Source: Halanaeroarchaeum sulfurireducens
GTDB taxonomy: Archaea > Halobacteriota > Halobacteria > Halobacteriales > Halobacteriaceae
Direction of reading: 5' to 3'
NCBI RefSeq assembly: GCF_001011115.1
Contig: NZ_CP008874.1
Coordinates: 1,688,440 to 1,752,439, forward strand
DNA length: 64,000 bases
The position numbers and the translations under genes were made by a program. Below, one piece after another: positions 1 to 8,898 of the stretch. Within the stretch, counting starts at the first letter, position 1. Each line of letters opens with the position of its first letter. The notes below the pieces were generated by a model, which had not been told where the DNA came from, made no database searches, and saw only the letters and a program-made list of their open reading frames with translations.

Positions 1-198
1 GATATTCCGGTGGACAGTGTGGACGGAAGTGGCATGGTCGCCGGAAGGCACAATGGATTCGGCGGCGTCCGAAACCAGAAACGATGACCCGGGTCGGGGA
101 GGATCCGTCCCTGCGGTTTATGCTATAGGCCCTCCAAGGGTTACCTGGACGACGGACGGTCGCATCGACCGGCCGACCGACAGAAACGATCACCACCC

Positions 199-1416
199 AT
201 GGACATCACAGACATCGTCTCCCAGGACTACGTGGAATTTTCACCCGACACGCAGGTATCGAAACTCGTCGGCGCGTTCGACGACCCCGGCGTAAAGGGT
301 GTCGTCGTCGTCCGCGACGGCGTCTTCGAAGGGGTCATCACGCGCAAACAGCTCGCCGGATCGCATCACCAGCCGGACCAGAAGGTCGGCTCGCTGGTCT
401 GGCAGGTTCCTCGTCTGGCACCCGACGAGGACGTGCGAAAGGTCGCCCAGTTGATGATCGACGGGGACTCACAGCTCCTGCCGGTCTTCGAAGGGGAGAA
501 CCTCATCGGCGTCGTCACGGCGGACGACATCATCGAGGCGGTGCAGTCGTTCCTCGATGCTGCGACGGTTCGAGAGGCCTACAGCCGTGATCTGGTCTCC
601 GTCACGCCGGAGACCACCTTCGGCGACGCACTCAACCTCTTCCGCGATCAGTCCATTACCCACCTGCCGGTCGTCGAGAACGACGAGCCGGTCGGCATTC
701 TGAGCCTGTACGACGTGACCAATTTCACCGTCCGCTCCGTCCAGCGAAGCAGCGGTGGCGACGCGGGCGGGGTCGACACGTTCGGCGGTGAAATATCCGA
801 CAGCACCGGACGGACCCGGCGTGGTGGGTTTGGTTCCCGCGAGGGAGAACTCGACAGATTGCTGGACCTTCCTGTGAACAATCTGATGGTCTCGCCGGTC
901 CGAACCATCGAGCCGGACGCGACTCTCCAGGCGGCCGCCGAGACGATGTTCGAGATCGGGGGGTCCTCCCTGGTCGTGTACCGTGACGACAGCCCCGACG
1001 GAATCCTCACGAAGACGGATATCCTCGATGCGCTCACCTGGGAAGCGGGGGGCAACCGGAGCGTCCAGCTCTACGGTTCGAGTCTGCTAGACGACATGAG
1101 TTACGACGAGGTGGTCGCGATGGTCGACAACTTCGACGACAAGGACGGCGACATGGCAGTCCTCGACGCGAAGATCCACCTCCACGAACACGACGAGACG
1201 CTGCGCGGGCGCCCGCTGCTCCTCGCACGGATACGACTGCACACCGATCGGGGGCTTTTCATCGCCTCCGGCGAAGGGTACGGCGCGAGCCACGCCATCA
1301 AGGAGGCCCGGGACGTCCTCGAACGACGGATCCGGGACGCAAAGACGGCGGGACAGTCGAAAAAGCCCCCCTCCGAGGAGTACTGGGAGAAACGCTTCGG
1401 CTGGATGCTCGAGTGA
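199..1416 (+). CDS. CBS-domain protein with HPF/RaiA-like C-terminal domain
   Basis: The 405-residue cytosolic protein has four CBS motifs, at about residues 1-60, 65-125, 125-185 and 215-280, each with the hydrophobic-G-[IV]-hydrophobic-T pattern (for example GVITRKQL, GVVTADDI, GILSLYDV, GILTKTDI). CBS pairs normally bind adenine nucleotides. Residues 290-405 form a separate domain whose last part (LLARIRL, then GASHAIKEARDVLERRI) resembles the dimer-side helix and strand of ribosome hibernation factors of the HPF/RaiA family; this is inference. The ATG at 199 is the first in frame, and an AT-rich TTTATGCTATAGG stretch lies at about 117-129. No function is proven. A ligand-controlled hibernation or stress factor is the most attractive reading. 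Confidence 0.85.
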   Translation: MDITDIVSQDYVEFSPDTQVSKLVGAFDDPGVKGVVVVRDGVFEGVITRKQLAGSHHQPDQKVGSLVWQVPRLAPDEDVRKVAQLMIDGDSQLLPVFEGENLIGVVTADDIIEAVQSFLDAATVREAYSRDLVSVTPETTFGDALNLFRDQSITHLPVVENDEPVGILSLYDVTNFTVRSVQRSSGGDAGGVDTFGGEISDSTGRTRRGGFGSREGELDRLLDLPVNNLMVSPVRTIEPDATLQAAAETMFEIGGSSLVVYRDDSPDGILTKTDILDALTWEAGGNRSVQLYGSSLLDDMSYDEVVAMVDNFDDKDGDMAVLDAKIHLHEHDETLRGRPLLLARIRLHTDRGLFIASGEGYGASHAIKEARDVLERRIRDAKTAGQSKKPPSEEYWEKRFGWMLE

Positions 1417-1428
1417 CGAGACAGCAGA

Positions 1429-1452
1429 GATTCCGAAACGCGGCATCTCTGA
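1429..1452 (+). repeat. imperfect hairpin, copy 1 of an inverted pair
   Basis: Just after the CBS gene, the sequence GAGATTCCGAAACGCGGCAT and the following CTC folds as an imperfect stem (GAGAT/ATCTC and CCG/CGG). A nearly identical copy in opposite orientation lies at about 8491-8515, after tRNA-Pro. It could be a transcript-end structure or a short dispersed repeat. Confidence 0.45.
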
Positions 1453-1511
1453 CTTATCTTACCTTCGTTCGTCAACAATGGGACTGGGGGAACGACATTT
1501 TCACGGGTGAA

Positions 1512-1524
1512 AGGTTAAGAACCT
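1512..1524 (+). promoter_or_regulatory. promoter element of the BtrH-like gene
   Basis: AGGTTAAGAACCT has 5-bp inverted arms and a TTAA core, and its centre is about 26 bp upstream of the ATG at 1543, so it probably acts as the TATA/BRE region of a leaderless message. The same motif in reverse orientation (AGGTTCTTAACC, 5746-5757) sits at the same distance upstream of the DUF106 gene. Confidence 0.5.
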
Positions 1525-1542
1525 GTCAATCGAGTATCCGAT

Positions 1543-2565
1543 ATGGAGCTCATTGACAGTTTCGACCATCAGACGGGCGTTCACTGCGGAGCGGCCGCGA
1601 TCCGAAACCTCACGCGCCATTACGGCTGGCAATACTCCGAAGCGGCGAGTTTCGGCATCGGCGGGGGACCGGCGTTCCTCCAGTACACGACCCCTGAGAG
1701 CGCCTGGGCGCGCGTGCGGACCAGCCCAATCTGGCTCGTGCGCGCCTTCTTCGAGCGGACCGGGATCCCACACCTGTCGCGATCGGGCGACGACTTCACC
1801 GTCGCCTGGGAGAACGTCGCCGCCAGGATCGAGCACGACGACCCGGTGGTCGTGTTTCTCGATCCGGAGCGACTGGGGTATCTGTCCGCTGAACCGGCCC
1901 ACCTACCGCCCCACGTAGCCGTCGCCATCGGCTACGACGACGATTCCGTGATCCTCTCCGATGCCGCCGTCGAAGAGCGCCAAGAGGTCGCCCTGGAAAC
2001 GTTGCAGGAGGCCTGGTCGCAGGACGGGATCGTCCCAATGGAGAACGAATATCTTGTCGTGACCCGGTCGTCGATCACAGAGGACGGCACCGACGCAGTC
2101 GCCGCCGGACTCCGGCAGACGGCGACGTACATGGTCGACCCGGTCCAGGTCGAACGGAACGCCCGCGGGGCGGCCAATGAGGGAATCGCCGCCCTCCACG
2201 GCTTCGCCGACACCCTCGGCGCGTGGGCGGATCTGGCCGACCCGGAGATGCCCGTCCGGGCTGCGAGGCGAGCCATCGACGAACACGGGGAGGGTGCGGC
2301 GTTTCGTGGACTCTACGCGGACTCGCTCGAGGAGCTGGGTCGGCGCACCGATCTGTCCCCCGAACTCGCGGGCCGGATGAACAGCGTCGCGGGGGAGTGG
2401 CGCCGCGTCGCGGACATGCTCGACGACATCCTGACGGAAGAGGGGCGCCGGCCCGCCACCTTCGAGGAAACGGCGAGTCTCGTCGTGAGCATTGCGGACA
2501 GCGAGGCTGCCATCTTCGATGACCTCGCGACGGAACTCGGAAAGTCAGGTACCCTGGAGGGGTGA
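1543..2565 (+). CDS. BtrH N-terminal domain protein (papain-like fold, acyltransferase-like)
   Basis: This 340-residue protein starts with an FDHQTGVHCGAAAIRNL motif, the conserved Cys region of the BtrH N-terminal family. It is followed by GIGGGPAF and by PHVAVAIGYDDDSVILSDA, a cysteine-peptidase-like His block. BtrH moves an acyl group from a carrier protein to an aminoglycoside in butirosin synthesis; relatives with a DUF4872-type helical tail are found in many genomes without a known substrate. Residues 190-340 are helical and resemble that tail. No carrier protein or biosynthetic gene is nearby, so the substrate is unknown. The ATG lies about 26 bp after a promoter-like element, which supports a leaderless start. 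Confidence 0.75.
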   Translation: MELIDSFDHQTGVHCGAAAIRNLTRHYGWQYSEAASFGIGGGPAFLQYTTPESAWARVRTSPIWLVRAFFERTGIPHLSRSGDDFTVAWENVAARIEHDDPVVVFLDPERLGYLSAEPAHLPPHVAVAIGYDDDSVILSDAAVEERQEVALETLQEAWSQDGIVPMENEYLVVTRSSITEDGTDAVAAGLRQTATYMVDPVQVERNARGAANEGIAALHGFADTLGAWADLADPEMPVRAARRAIDEHGEGAAFRGLYADSLEELGRRTDLSPELAGRMNSVAGEWRRVADMLDDILTEEGRRPATFEETASLVVSIADSEAAIFDDLATELGKSGTLEG

Positions 2566-2686
2566 GAGGCGGGGATCCGGCGACACCCACCGTACCAGAT
2601 GAATGGATATTCCCGTCTGGAGGGGCGATATCTTCAGCAATGGGACCATCGAATCCGCGGGCAAGCCGTCGCGAGGTGAGACGGCG

Positions 2687-3121
2687 ATGAATCCAAACCG
2701 AGTCGACTTCCTCGTCGATCTCGTGTACGGACTGACGATCTTCGTCGCGATCGGGCTGATCCTCTTCGTCGAAACGGGCGTGGGCATCGCGTTCGGGATG
2801 GGAGTCCTGATCTCGTACGTCATCCACATCGCCTGGAAGATGGCCCGGTTCGACCCCGACTGGATGACCCGGGAGGTCGCTGAGCGCGTCGAGGAGACGG
2901 TCAGCAAAGAAGTCGAGGAAACCGTGACCAGGGAGGTCGAGGAGACGGTCAGCGATACGGTCCACGACGAGATGGACGAAGTCGCCGAGAAGGTGGGCGA
3001 GACGGTCAAGGAGGAAGTTACCGAAGACGTCGAGCGGGCAGTCGGCGAGGAGGTAGAGAAAGTGGTCAGCGGGGACGAAAAGACCGCCACCCGATCCGAG
3101 GAGACGGACGAGGAGTCGTAA
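2687..3121 (+). CDS. membrane-anchored coiled-coil protein, haloarchaeal hypothetical
   Basis: The 144-residue protein has two hydrophobic segments (about residues 8-28 and 30-48). A long, very acidic amphipathic region follows, built of imperfect repeats of the form EEVEETV / VAERVEETVSKEVEE, and is probably a cytoplasmic coiled coil. An upstream ATG at 2603 is in frame, but MNPNRVDFL at 2687 directly precedes the first membrane helix and is the more likely start. The function is not recognised. It lies between the BtrH-like gene and trkA, with a separate promoter for trkA after it. Confidence 0.65.
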   Translation: MNPNRVDFLVDLVYGLTIFVAIGLILFVETGVGIAFGMGVLISYVIHIAWKMARFDPDWMTREVAERVEETVSKEVEETVTREVEETVSDTVHDEMDEVAEKVGETVKEEVTEDVERAVGEEVEKVVSGDEKTATRSEETDEES

Positions 3122-3163
3122 CTGGATCGGGTAGCCGAAACGCGAACGGGTGCGTGTCTAAAG

Positions 3164-3173
3164 TTTTTTATCC
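3164..3173 (+). promoter_or_regulatory. TATA box of trkA
   Basis: TTTTTTATCC lies about 45 bp upstream of the trkA ATG. This implies a transcription start near 3195 and a short leader, unlike the leaderless genes elsewhere in the window. Confidence 0.5.
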
Positions 3174-3214
3174 GCGAAGCATCAGCATTCAGTAGCGAAC
3201 CGAGAGGACACCGA

Positions 3215-4552
3215 ATGAGATTGCTCGTCATCGGCGCCGGAGATGTCGGTTCATCGATCGCCGCCAGCCTGTCCGACTCCCACGACGTGGTCGTCGTCGA
3301 CATCGACCGTGAGCGGGTGGACTCGCTCACGTACGAGTACGACGTGCTCCCGATCCACGGGGATGGGACCTCACTGGAGGTCCTCGACGAAGCGGAGGCG
3401 AGAGAGGCCGAGGTAGTCATCGCCAGTACGGACTCCGACGAGACGAACCTCGCCATCAGCGGAACCATCAAGACGATCTCCGATGCCTTCACCATCGCTC
3501 GTGTGGAGAAACCCACGTACTATCGGACCTGGCAACGGTCGAAGGGTGCCTTCGGAACCGATTTCATGGTCTGTTCGGACCTGCTCACGGCACAGGCCAT
3601 CGGCCGTCTCATCGGTCTCCCGACCGCCCGGGACGTGGACCTGTTCGCCGGGGGAACCGTCCAGATGGCCGAGTTCGAGGTGCCTCCGACGAGTGCGCTT
3701 ACCGACTGGAGCATCCAGGAGGCGGACCGCTTCGACGGGCTGACCTTCGCAGCGATCGTCCGCGACGGCGAGGTGATCCTTCCGAGCGGCGAAGACGTCT
3801 TCGAACCCGCCGATCGGGTAGTCGTCATCGGTCCAACGGACAGCGTCCGCAAGTTCGGCAGTGCCGTGACCGATGGGAAAACCATCGAGGGGTCCGAGAA
3901 TGTGGTCATCGTCGGCGGGAGTTCCATCGGAGAGCAGGTGGCCAAGCTACTCGAAGAGCGGGACATCACCCCCCGACTGTTCGAGGCCGACTCCGACCGG
4001 GCACGGTCGCTGGCGGAGGAGTTGCCGTCGACGACAGTCATGGAACACGACGCGACCGACCTCAATTTTCTCGAGCGAGAACACGTCGCGGAGGCCGACC
4101 TCCTCGTGGCCACCCTCGACAGTGACGAGAAGACGTTGCTCACGGCGCTCGTCGCGAGACGGGTCGGCGTCGAGCGAACGGTCGCAGTCGTCGAGGAATC
4201 CCAGTACGTCGAGCTGTTCGAGGCCGTCGGCGTTGACGTGGCCGTGAATCCCCGGCAGGTAACGGGCGAAGAGATTATCCGCTTCACTCGCGACCGACGC
4301 GCCGAGAACGTGGCGATCATCGAATCCGGGGCCGCGGAGGTCATCGAACTCGAGATCGACACCGAGAGTATCCTGATCGACCGACCCATCAAAGAGGGCA
4401 TAAGTGACCTCCCAGACGGGGTAATCATTGGCGCGATCACGCGTGGCGGGGAATTCGTCGTGCCGCGGGGCGATACGGTCATCGAGGAGGGCGACCACGT
4501 CGTGGTATTCGCCCGAGAAGCCGTCGTCGATGACGTTCTTCACGCCATGTGA
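3215..4552 (+). CDS. trkA: Trk potassium uptake system NAD-binding subunit TrkA
   Basis: This 445-residue protein carries two RCK modules in tandem. The first Rossmann domain begins MRLLVIGAGDVGSSIA, with the acidic VVVDIDRERV strand end and the HGDGTSLEVL motif typical of TrkA_N. A TrkA_C domain spans about 140-220. A second, weaker Rossmann domain starts at about residue 230 (VVIVGGSSIGEQVAKLL) and a second TrkA_C domain ends the protein. TrkA is the cytoplasmic NAD(H)/nucleotide-binding gate of the TrkH potassium channel, important for the high internal K+ of haloarchaea. No trkH is next to it here. Confidence 0.95.
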   Translation: MRLLVIGAGDVGSSIAASLSDSHDVVVVDIDRERVDSLTYEYDVLPIHGDGTSLEVLDEAEAREAEVVIASTDSDETNLAISGTIKTISDAFTIARVEKPTYYRTWQRSKGAFGTDFMVCSDLLTAQAIGRLIGLPTARDVDLFAGGTVQMAEFEVPPTSALTDWSIQEADRFDGLTFAAIVRDGEVILPSGEDVFEPADRVVVIGPTDSVRKFGSAVTDGKTIEGSENVVIVGGSSIGEQVAKLLEERDITPRLFEADSDRARSLAEELPSTTVMEHDATDLNFLEREHVAEADLLVATLDSDEKTLLTALVARRVGVERTVAVVEESQYVELFEAVGVDVAVNPRQVTGEEIIRFTRDRRAENVAIIESGAAEVIELEIDTESILIDRPIKEGISDLPDGVIIGAITRGGEFVVPRGDTVIEEGDHVVVFAREAVVDDVLHAM

Positions 4553-4627
4553 GATGACCCACCACGTGTACGTCGACAGGCGATCGGGCCGCTCCACCGT
4601 CGGTCGCGTTCTGCAGTTCCGCGTCGA

Positions 4628-5032
4628 CTAGAGCTCCGTCACCCAGAGTCGATAGTCTGCCGGCCGTTCGTACACCTCGCGGAAACATCGCTCGATCAGC
4701 TGTGCGACCCGAGCGTCGTCCACGCGAGCGCGGATTCTGACGTTCGTCCCGTCTGCGTCCTCCGGCGCGGTTCGCTCGTGGATCGTGCAGCCGCCGAATT
4801 CGCGGAGGAGGTCCTCGAGCCGGTCCAGTTCGTCGTCGGTGCAGTCCAGATTCACGACTGCAGTCTCGGCGTCGAACTGGATCCAGGGGGCGGGCTCGTC
4901 CGGGGCGTCGGCAGGCGTCTGTAGCGTGATGAACGCACTCCCCCGATCGCGGTGGGCGCGAATCGCGTCCGTCACGAGGTCGAGACGGTCGGCGTCGGTG
5001 TCCGCGTCGAATCTGCCCATGAGATGACCCAT
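4628..5032 (-). CDS. haloarchaeal conserved hypothetical protein
   Basis: A small acidic protein of about 134 residues ending VYERPADYRLWVTEL. It is predicted alpha/beta with no membrane segment and no motif I recognise. MGHLMGRFDADTDADRL gives two possible starts (5032 or 5020); an upstream ATG at 5110 would run through the divergent adk promoter and is less likely. It is divergent from adk and shares that promoter region, where CCTATAA can serve as a minus-strand TATA box. Confidence 0.65.
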   Translation of the reverse strand: MGHLMGRFDADTDADRLDLVTDAIRAHRDRGSAFITLQTPADAPDEPAPWIQFDAETAVVNLDCTDDELDRLEDLLREFGGCTIHERTAPEDADGTNVRIRARVDDARVAQLIERCFREVYERPADYRLWVTEL

Positions 5033-5068
5033 GGTACCGCCGGGCAAAAGCGAATGGTTCCTGTACTT

Positions 5069-5077
5069 CCTTATAGG
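5069..5077. promoter_or_regulatory. bidirectional TATA box between adk and the 4628-5032 gene
   Basis: CCTTATAGG reads as TTATA on the plus strand and CCTATAA on the minus strand. It is 25 bp upstream of the adk ATG at 5098, as expected for a leaderless transcript, and about 40 bp upstream of the divergent start. Confidence 0.5.
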
Positions 5078-5097
5078 TGGACGCGATTGGTTCATCC

Positions 5098-5736
5098 ATG
5101 GGAGCACCACGAGTGTTGCTTCTCGGCGCCCCCGGTGCCGGGAAAGGGACCCAGTCGCGACGGCTCGTCGATGAGTTCGATATCGAACACGTCACCACCG
5201 GCGACGCCCTCAGGGCGAACAAGGACATGGAGACGGAGTACGGGACGCCGCGCGAATACATGGATGCCGGTGACCTGGTGCCGGATCCCGTCGTGAACGA
5301 GATCGTGGAGGCTGCACTCTCCGACGCCGAGGGATTCGTCCTGGACGGCTATCCGCGCAACGAATCCCAGACGGAGTACCTCGACGACATTACCGACCTC
5401 GACGCCGTTCTCTACCTGGAGGTCGCCGAAGCGGAACTCGTCGAACGAATCACCGGCCGCCGCGTGTGTGAGGACTGCGGGGCGAACTACCACGTCGAGT
5501 TCAATCCGCCCGAAGAACCCGGCGTCTGTGACGAGTGTGGGGGCGACCTCTACCAGCGCGACGACGACACCGAGGAGGTGGCCCGCGATCGCATCGATAC
5601 CTATCGGGAGAACACCGAACCCGTCGTGGAGTACTTCCGCGAGAAGGGGACGCTCGTCGAGATCGACGGCGAACAGACGCCCGAAGAGGTCTGGGAGGAC
5701 GTCCGGGCCGCCGTCGCCGACCGCACCGATCCGTAG
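5098..5736 (+). CDS. adk: adenylate kinase, zinc-lid type
   Basis: The 212-residue enzyme interconverts ATP + AMP and 2 ADP. The P-loop [10 protein letters not shown] is at residues 9-18, followed by the NMP-binding region (HVTTGDALR) and the [12 protein letters not shown] core. The LID holds two Cys-x2-Cys pairs (CEDCGANYH and CDECGGD), which bind zinc. [10 protein letters not shown] at 5098 is chosen over an in-frame ATG at 5077 because the TATA box ends only two bases before 5077 and lies 25 bp before 5098. In most haloarchaea adk follows secY; here it opens a separate cluster of adk, DUF106, cmk and truB. Confidence 0.96.
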   Translation: MGAPRVLLLGAPGAGKGTQSRRLVDEFDIEHVTTGDALRANKDMETEYGTPREYMDAGDLVPDPVVNEIVEAALSDAEGFVLDGYPRNESQTEYLDDITDLDAVLYLEVAEAELVERITGRRVCEDCGANYHVEFNPPEEPGVCDECGGDLYQRDDDTEEVARDRIDTYRENTEPVVEYFREKGTLVEIDGEQTPEEVWEDVRAAVADRTDP

Positions 5737-5745
5737 GATTGTAAA

Positions 5746-5757
5746 AGGTTCTTAACC
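5746..5757 (+). promoter_or_regulatory. promoter element of the DUF106 gene
   Basis: AGGTTCTTAACC, with the TTAA core about 26 bp before the ATG at 5780. It is the reverse complement of the element upstream of the BtrH-like gene at 1512-1524. Confidence 0.45.
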
Positions 5758-5779
5758 ACCGCCCGCAGAACACTAGCCG

Positions 5780-6688
5780 ATGGCACGAACCGCGGAGAAA
5801 GTACGCGAACTCGTCGGAGAGGACCCCGACCTCCGGGACGTGCTCGCGGATCTGGTCGAATCCGAAGACGAACTGCGCTGGAGGGACGTCAAAGGGGACC
5901 TCACCAGCGGACAGTGGGGACGCCTCCTCCAGAAGGACATCCTCGTGGAGGGCGACGACGGGTTCCGGTTCGCCGATCCGTCAGGCGTTCGCGAGGGTCT
6001 GGAGTCTGCCTCGGGGGAGGAGTTGTCCACCGCCCCGGAGGATGTCGACGACGAAGAAACGTCCTGGAGCACCTACGACAAAGCTGCGGCCGTGGCGACG
6101 GTCGGGCTGTTCGCGGGCTACTCGTTCGGCCCCGTCCGCAACATCATCGGTTCGGTGATGGACGTCTTCCTCGGCCCACTCGACGCAATATTACCGTTCT
6201 ACGCGGTCATCGTGCTTCTCGCCGTGTTGACAGGGTTGTACTCGACGATCCTGCAGGGCAACCTGATGAACATGGACAAGATGGGGGCCTATCAGGAGCG
6301 CATGAAAGACATCCAGGATCGCCAGAAGGCAGCCAAGGAACGGGGCGACGACGAGGCCCTCGATCGCATCCGCGAGGAGCAGATGGACGCGATGGGCGAT
6401 CAGCTCGGGATGTTCAAAGAGCAGTTCCGCCCGATGGTCTGGATCATGCTCATCACCATTCCCGTATTCCTCTGGATGTACTGGAAGATCCTGCCCGGCG
6501 CCGCAGGCCAGATCGTGGGGACCGAACCCGACCGGATCGTTATGCCCATCCTGGGCTCGGTCGAGTCGTGGCGGACAGGAGTCATCGGACCACTCCAGGC
6601 GTGGATCCTCTGGTATATCCTCGCCTCCATCAGCTTCTCCCAGATCATCAGGAAGGCCCTGAACATACAGACCACACCCACGTCCTGA
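5780..6688 (+). CDS. DUF106 / EMC3-TMCO1-family membrane protein
   Basis: The 302-residue protein has a charged N-terminal domain (1-95) that looks like a small winged helix. A hydrophobic core follows: one segment at about 100-120, then [23 protein letters not shown], a cytosolic coiled coil (residues about 170-215, rich in [20 protein letters not shown]), and two more membrane segments. DUF106 proteins are the archaeal relatives of YidC/Oxa1, EMC3 and TMCO1, which help insert membrane proteins. The position between adk and cmk, normally downstream of secY, fits a link with the Sec system. Confidence 0.88.
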   Translation: MARTAEKVRELVGEDPDLRDVLADLVESEDELRWRDVKGDLTSGQWGRLLQKDILVEGDDGFRFADPSGVREGLESASGEELSTAPEDVDDEETSWSTYDKAAAVATVGLFAGYSFGPVRNIIGSVMDVFLGPLDAILPFYAVIVLLAVLTGLYSTILQGNLMNMDKMGAYQERMKDIQDRQKAAKERGDDEALDRIREEQMDAMGDQLGMFKEQFRPMVWIMLITIPVFLWMYWKILPGAAGQIVGTEPDRIVMPILGSVESWRTGVIGPLQAWILWYILASISFSQIIRKALNIQTTPTS

Positions 6689-6731
6689 TCCGGGTCACAA
6701 TTCCTTTAGCTCGCCCCCTCCGACATCGACT

Positions 6732-7310
6732 ATGTTGATCACCATTTCCGGTCCCATCGGCAGCGGAAAGAGTACCGCCGCCAGGGCGCTCGCCGAGGAG
6801 CTCGACTACGACCACGTCTCCGGCGGCGACATCTTCCGCTCGCTGGCCGAGGAACGAGGCTATACCCCCCTCGAGTTCAACAAACTCGCCGAGGAGGACG
6901 ACCAGATCGACCGGGACCTGGACCGTCGACTCCGCCAAACCGCCCGCGAAGAAGACGATCTCGTCCTGGAGTCGCGCCTGTCTGGCTGGATGGCCGGGGA
7001 GTACGCCGACATCCGCGTCTGGCTCGACGCCCCGGAGTCGGTCCGGGCAGGTCGCGTCGCAGAGCGCGAAGGAACGGCATTAGAGGAGGCGAAACGAACC
7101 CTGCACGCACGCGCGGAAAGCGAGGTCGTCCGGTACCGCCGGTACTACGACATCGACTTCTCCGACCGCTCGATCTACGACCTGTCGGTGAACACGGCCC
7201 GCTGGGGGCCGGAGGGCGTCAGGGAGATCGTGCGGACCGCCGTCGCCGAGTACGAACAGGGCGACGATGAGGGAGCGTTCCCCATCGAAGGCGTCAACTA
7301 CGAGTTCTGA
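6732..7310 (+). CDS. cmk: cytidylate kinase, archaeal type
   Basis: The 192-residue enzyme phosphorylates CMP/dCMP with ATP. The P-loop [11 protein letters not shown] is at residues 7-17, then the [12 protein letters not shown] substrate region and an [10 protein letters not shown] core with VWLDAPE. The length matches the compact archaeal form. The next gene starts two bases after its stop codon, so cmk and truB are probably co-transcribed and translationally coupled. Confidence 0.94.
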   Translation: MLITISGPIGSGKSTAARALAEELDYDHVSGGDIFRSLAEERGYTPLEFNKLAEEDDQIDRDLDRRLRQTAREEDDLVLESRLSGWMAGEYADIRVWLDAPESVRAGRVAEREGTALEEAKRTLHARAESEVVRYRRYYDIDFSDRSIYDLSVNTARWGPEGVREIVRTAVAEYEQGDDEGAFPIEGVNYEF

Positions 7311-7311
7311 G

Positions 7312-8187
7312 ATGTCCGAGCTTCGCGCACCGCCAGACGACAGGGACCCGGACGCTCTCATCGAGTTCGGGGTACTCAACCTGGACAAACCACCCGGCCC
7401 CTCTGCCCACCAGGTTTCTGCGTGGGTCCGAGACCTGACGGGCGTCGAGAAGGCCGCCCACGCGGGGACACTCGATCCGAAGGTCACGGGATGTCTCCCG
7501 GAGTTACTCGGATCGGCCACCCGGCTCGCACCGGCCCTGCTCGAGGGCGCGAAGTCCTACGTGGCCGTCCTCGAACTCCACGACGATCCGCCGACGGAGC
7601 TGGAATCGATCGTCGGCGAGTTCGAGGGTGAGATCTACCAGAAACCGCCGAAAAAGAGCGCCGTCGCACGTCGCCTGCGCACGCGCACCGTGTACGACCT
7701 CGACGTCCTCGAAATCGAGGGGCGACAGGTGCTCCTGAACATACGCTGTGAGAGCGGCACGTACGTGCGAAAGCTCTGTCACGACATCGGCCTCGCTCTC
7801 GGCACCGGCGCGCACATGGGTGACCTCCGGCGGACCGGTACCGATCCCTTCGACGACACCGATCTGGCCACACTGTACGACCTCGCCGACGCCCTGGCCG
7901 TCTGGAGAGAAGACGGGGACGCCTCGTGGCTCCGCGAGGTGGTTCACCCCGCGGAGCGTGCCCTCACCCACCTTCCGAGAGTCACCATCGCCCGGACCGC
8001 CGCCACGTCGGTCGCAGAGGGAGCACCCGTCTATGCCCCGGGCGTGATCGACGCCGAGAACGCCACTGAGGACGAACTCATCGCCTGCTACACGCCGAAC
8101 GGTGCCGCCATCTGTCTCGGTCGGCTGGTGGGGGATCCGGACGCGGCGAAGGGCGAGGTCGTGAACCTGGAACGCGTCCTGGTGTAG
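7312..8187 (+). CDS. truB: RNA-guided pseudouridylate synthase Cbf5/TruB
   Basis: The 291-residue protein contains GVLNLDKPPGPSAHQVSAWVR followed by AAHAGTLDPKVTG, in which the Asp of GTLDP is the catalytic residue. RCESGTYVRKLCHDIG follows, and a PUA domain occupies about residues 210-290. Archaeal Cbf5 makes pseudouridine in rRNA (with Nop10, Gar1, L7Ae and H/ACA guides) and position 55 of tRNA. The start ATG at 7312 is set by the cmk stop at 7310. Confidence 0.93.
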   Translation: MSELRAPPDDRDPDALIEFGVLNLDKPPGPSAHQVSAWVRDLTGVEKAAHAGTLDPKVTGCLPELLGSATRLAPALLEGAKSYVAVLELHDDPPTELESIVGEFEGEIYQKPPKKSAVARRLRTRTVYDLDVLEIEGRQVLLNIRCESGTYVRKLCHDIGLALGTGAHMGDLRRTGTDPFDDTDLATLYDLADALAVWREDGDASWLREVVHPAERALTHLPRVTIARTAATSVAEGAPVYAPGVIDAENATEDELIACYTPNGAAICLGRLVGDPDAAKGEVVNLERVLV

Positions 8188-8382
8188 CGAACAGGCGGCA
8201 CGTCAATGGCCCGGACGCCATCGACACGATTCCGGGTGGGTGTGCCGCACTCCCGCCTTTGCCCGACCCGGGCGACCGTTGGTGGAATGCGCAGAAATGG
8301 TCTGGGTCTCGTTGATAAACCCTGGCACGTGGCCGGGTCGGAACGAAGCCCTTAATGCGGGCTCTCCCTTCGATCCGAACGC

Positions 8383-8455
8383 GGGACCGTGGGGTAGCTT
8401 GGTATCCTCGGCGCATGGGGTGCGTCGGACTCGAGTTCGAATCTCGACGGTCCCA
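8383..8455 (+). tRNA. tRNA-Pro (anticodon GGG)
   Basis: The acceptor stem is GGGACCG/CGGTCCC. The anticodon stem GGCGC/GCGTC closes the loop ATGGGGT, giving anticodon GGG, and the T arm is TCGAG-TTCGAAT-CTCGA. The discriminator is A and no CCA is encoded. A run of T follows at 8456-8460 as a likely terminator. No intron is seen. Confidence 0.93.
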
Positions 8456-8460
8456 TTTTT
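8456..8460 (+). terminator. oligo-T terminator after tRNA-Pro
   Basis: Five T residues follow the discriminator base directly, the usual archaeal end signal for a short RNA gene. Confidence 0.5.
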
Positions 8461-8490
8461 GACGAACGAAGTGAGGAGAAAATGGGAGCC

Positions 8491-8515
8491 AGGGATGCCG
8501 CGTTTCGGTATCTCT
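8491..8515 (-). repeat. imperfect hairpin, copy 2 of an inverted pair
   Basis: The core GATGCCGCGTTTCGGTATCTC is the reverse complement of the hairpin at 1429-1452 with about two mismatches. It lies 36 bases after tRNA-Pro. Confidence 0.45.
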
Positions 8516-8626
8516 ACGGCCCCGTTTGGTTTTATTAGGCCGTTCAACGACTGGCAATAGAATACCTGACGCCGTCGGTCGATGTATCCCGGACGACGTG
8601 TCGACCCCGATGAATGGAATTTTGGG

Positions 8627-8761
8627 TCAGGGTTCGAGGCACTCGTTATGGTAGTACTCGCCATCGCCGGCTTCGACGTCGGCGCCGGGGAGCCCGCAGT
8701 AATTGCAGATATCCACGCCGGGGTCGACGACATCGCCGTTTCGCATGACTACCCGTTTCAT
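8627..8761 (-). CDS. 44-residue zinc-binding microprotein
   Basis: The product starts MKRVVMRNGDVVDPGVDICN and contains CNYCGLPG and HNEC, so one Cys-x2-Cys pair and a His/Cys pair could bind one zinc ion. Very short zinc-finger proteins of this sort are common in haloarchaea and mostly lack a known role. The start is preferred over the ATG at 8827 because a TTTTTACTA box lies about 25 bp upstream at 8785-8793 (minus strand), which predicts a leaderless message. Confidence 0.7.
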   Translation of the reverse strand: MKRVVMRNGDVVDPGVDICNYCGLPGADVEAGDGEYYHNECLEP

Positions 8762-8898
8762 ACTCGGGGGTACGGTCCGAGGTAGTAAAAATGTGTGGGG
8801 CGCACCCACATGCAATCGTGATCGCATTGCCGCAATCGGCGAGGGTCAGCGGACGGACGCGGCCCGGTTTTTTTGCCGCCAGAAATGCCACAGTCACC

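Noticed and set aside
2075-2965. Long minus-strand open frame of 296 codons
   Set aside because: It is antisense to two genes with haloarchaeal codon use, and its product is Arg/Pro-rich without a motif: a GC-rich shadow.
4554-4631. 25-codon frame after trkA
   Set aside because: Basic and unrelated to its context; no coupling beyond closeness to the trkA stop.
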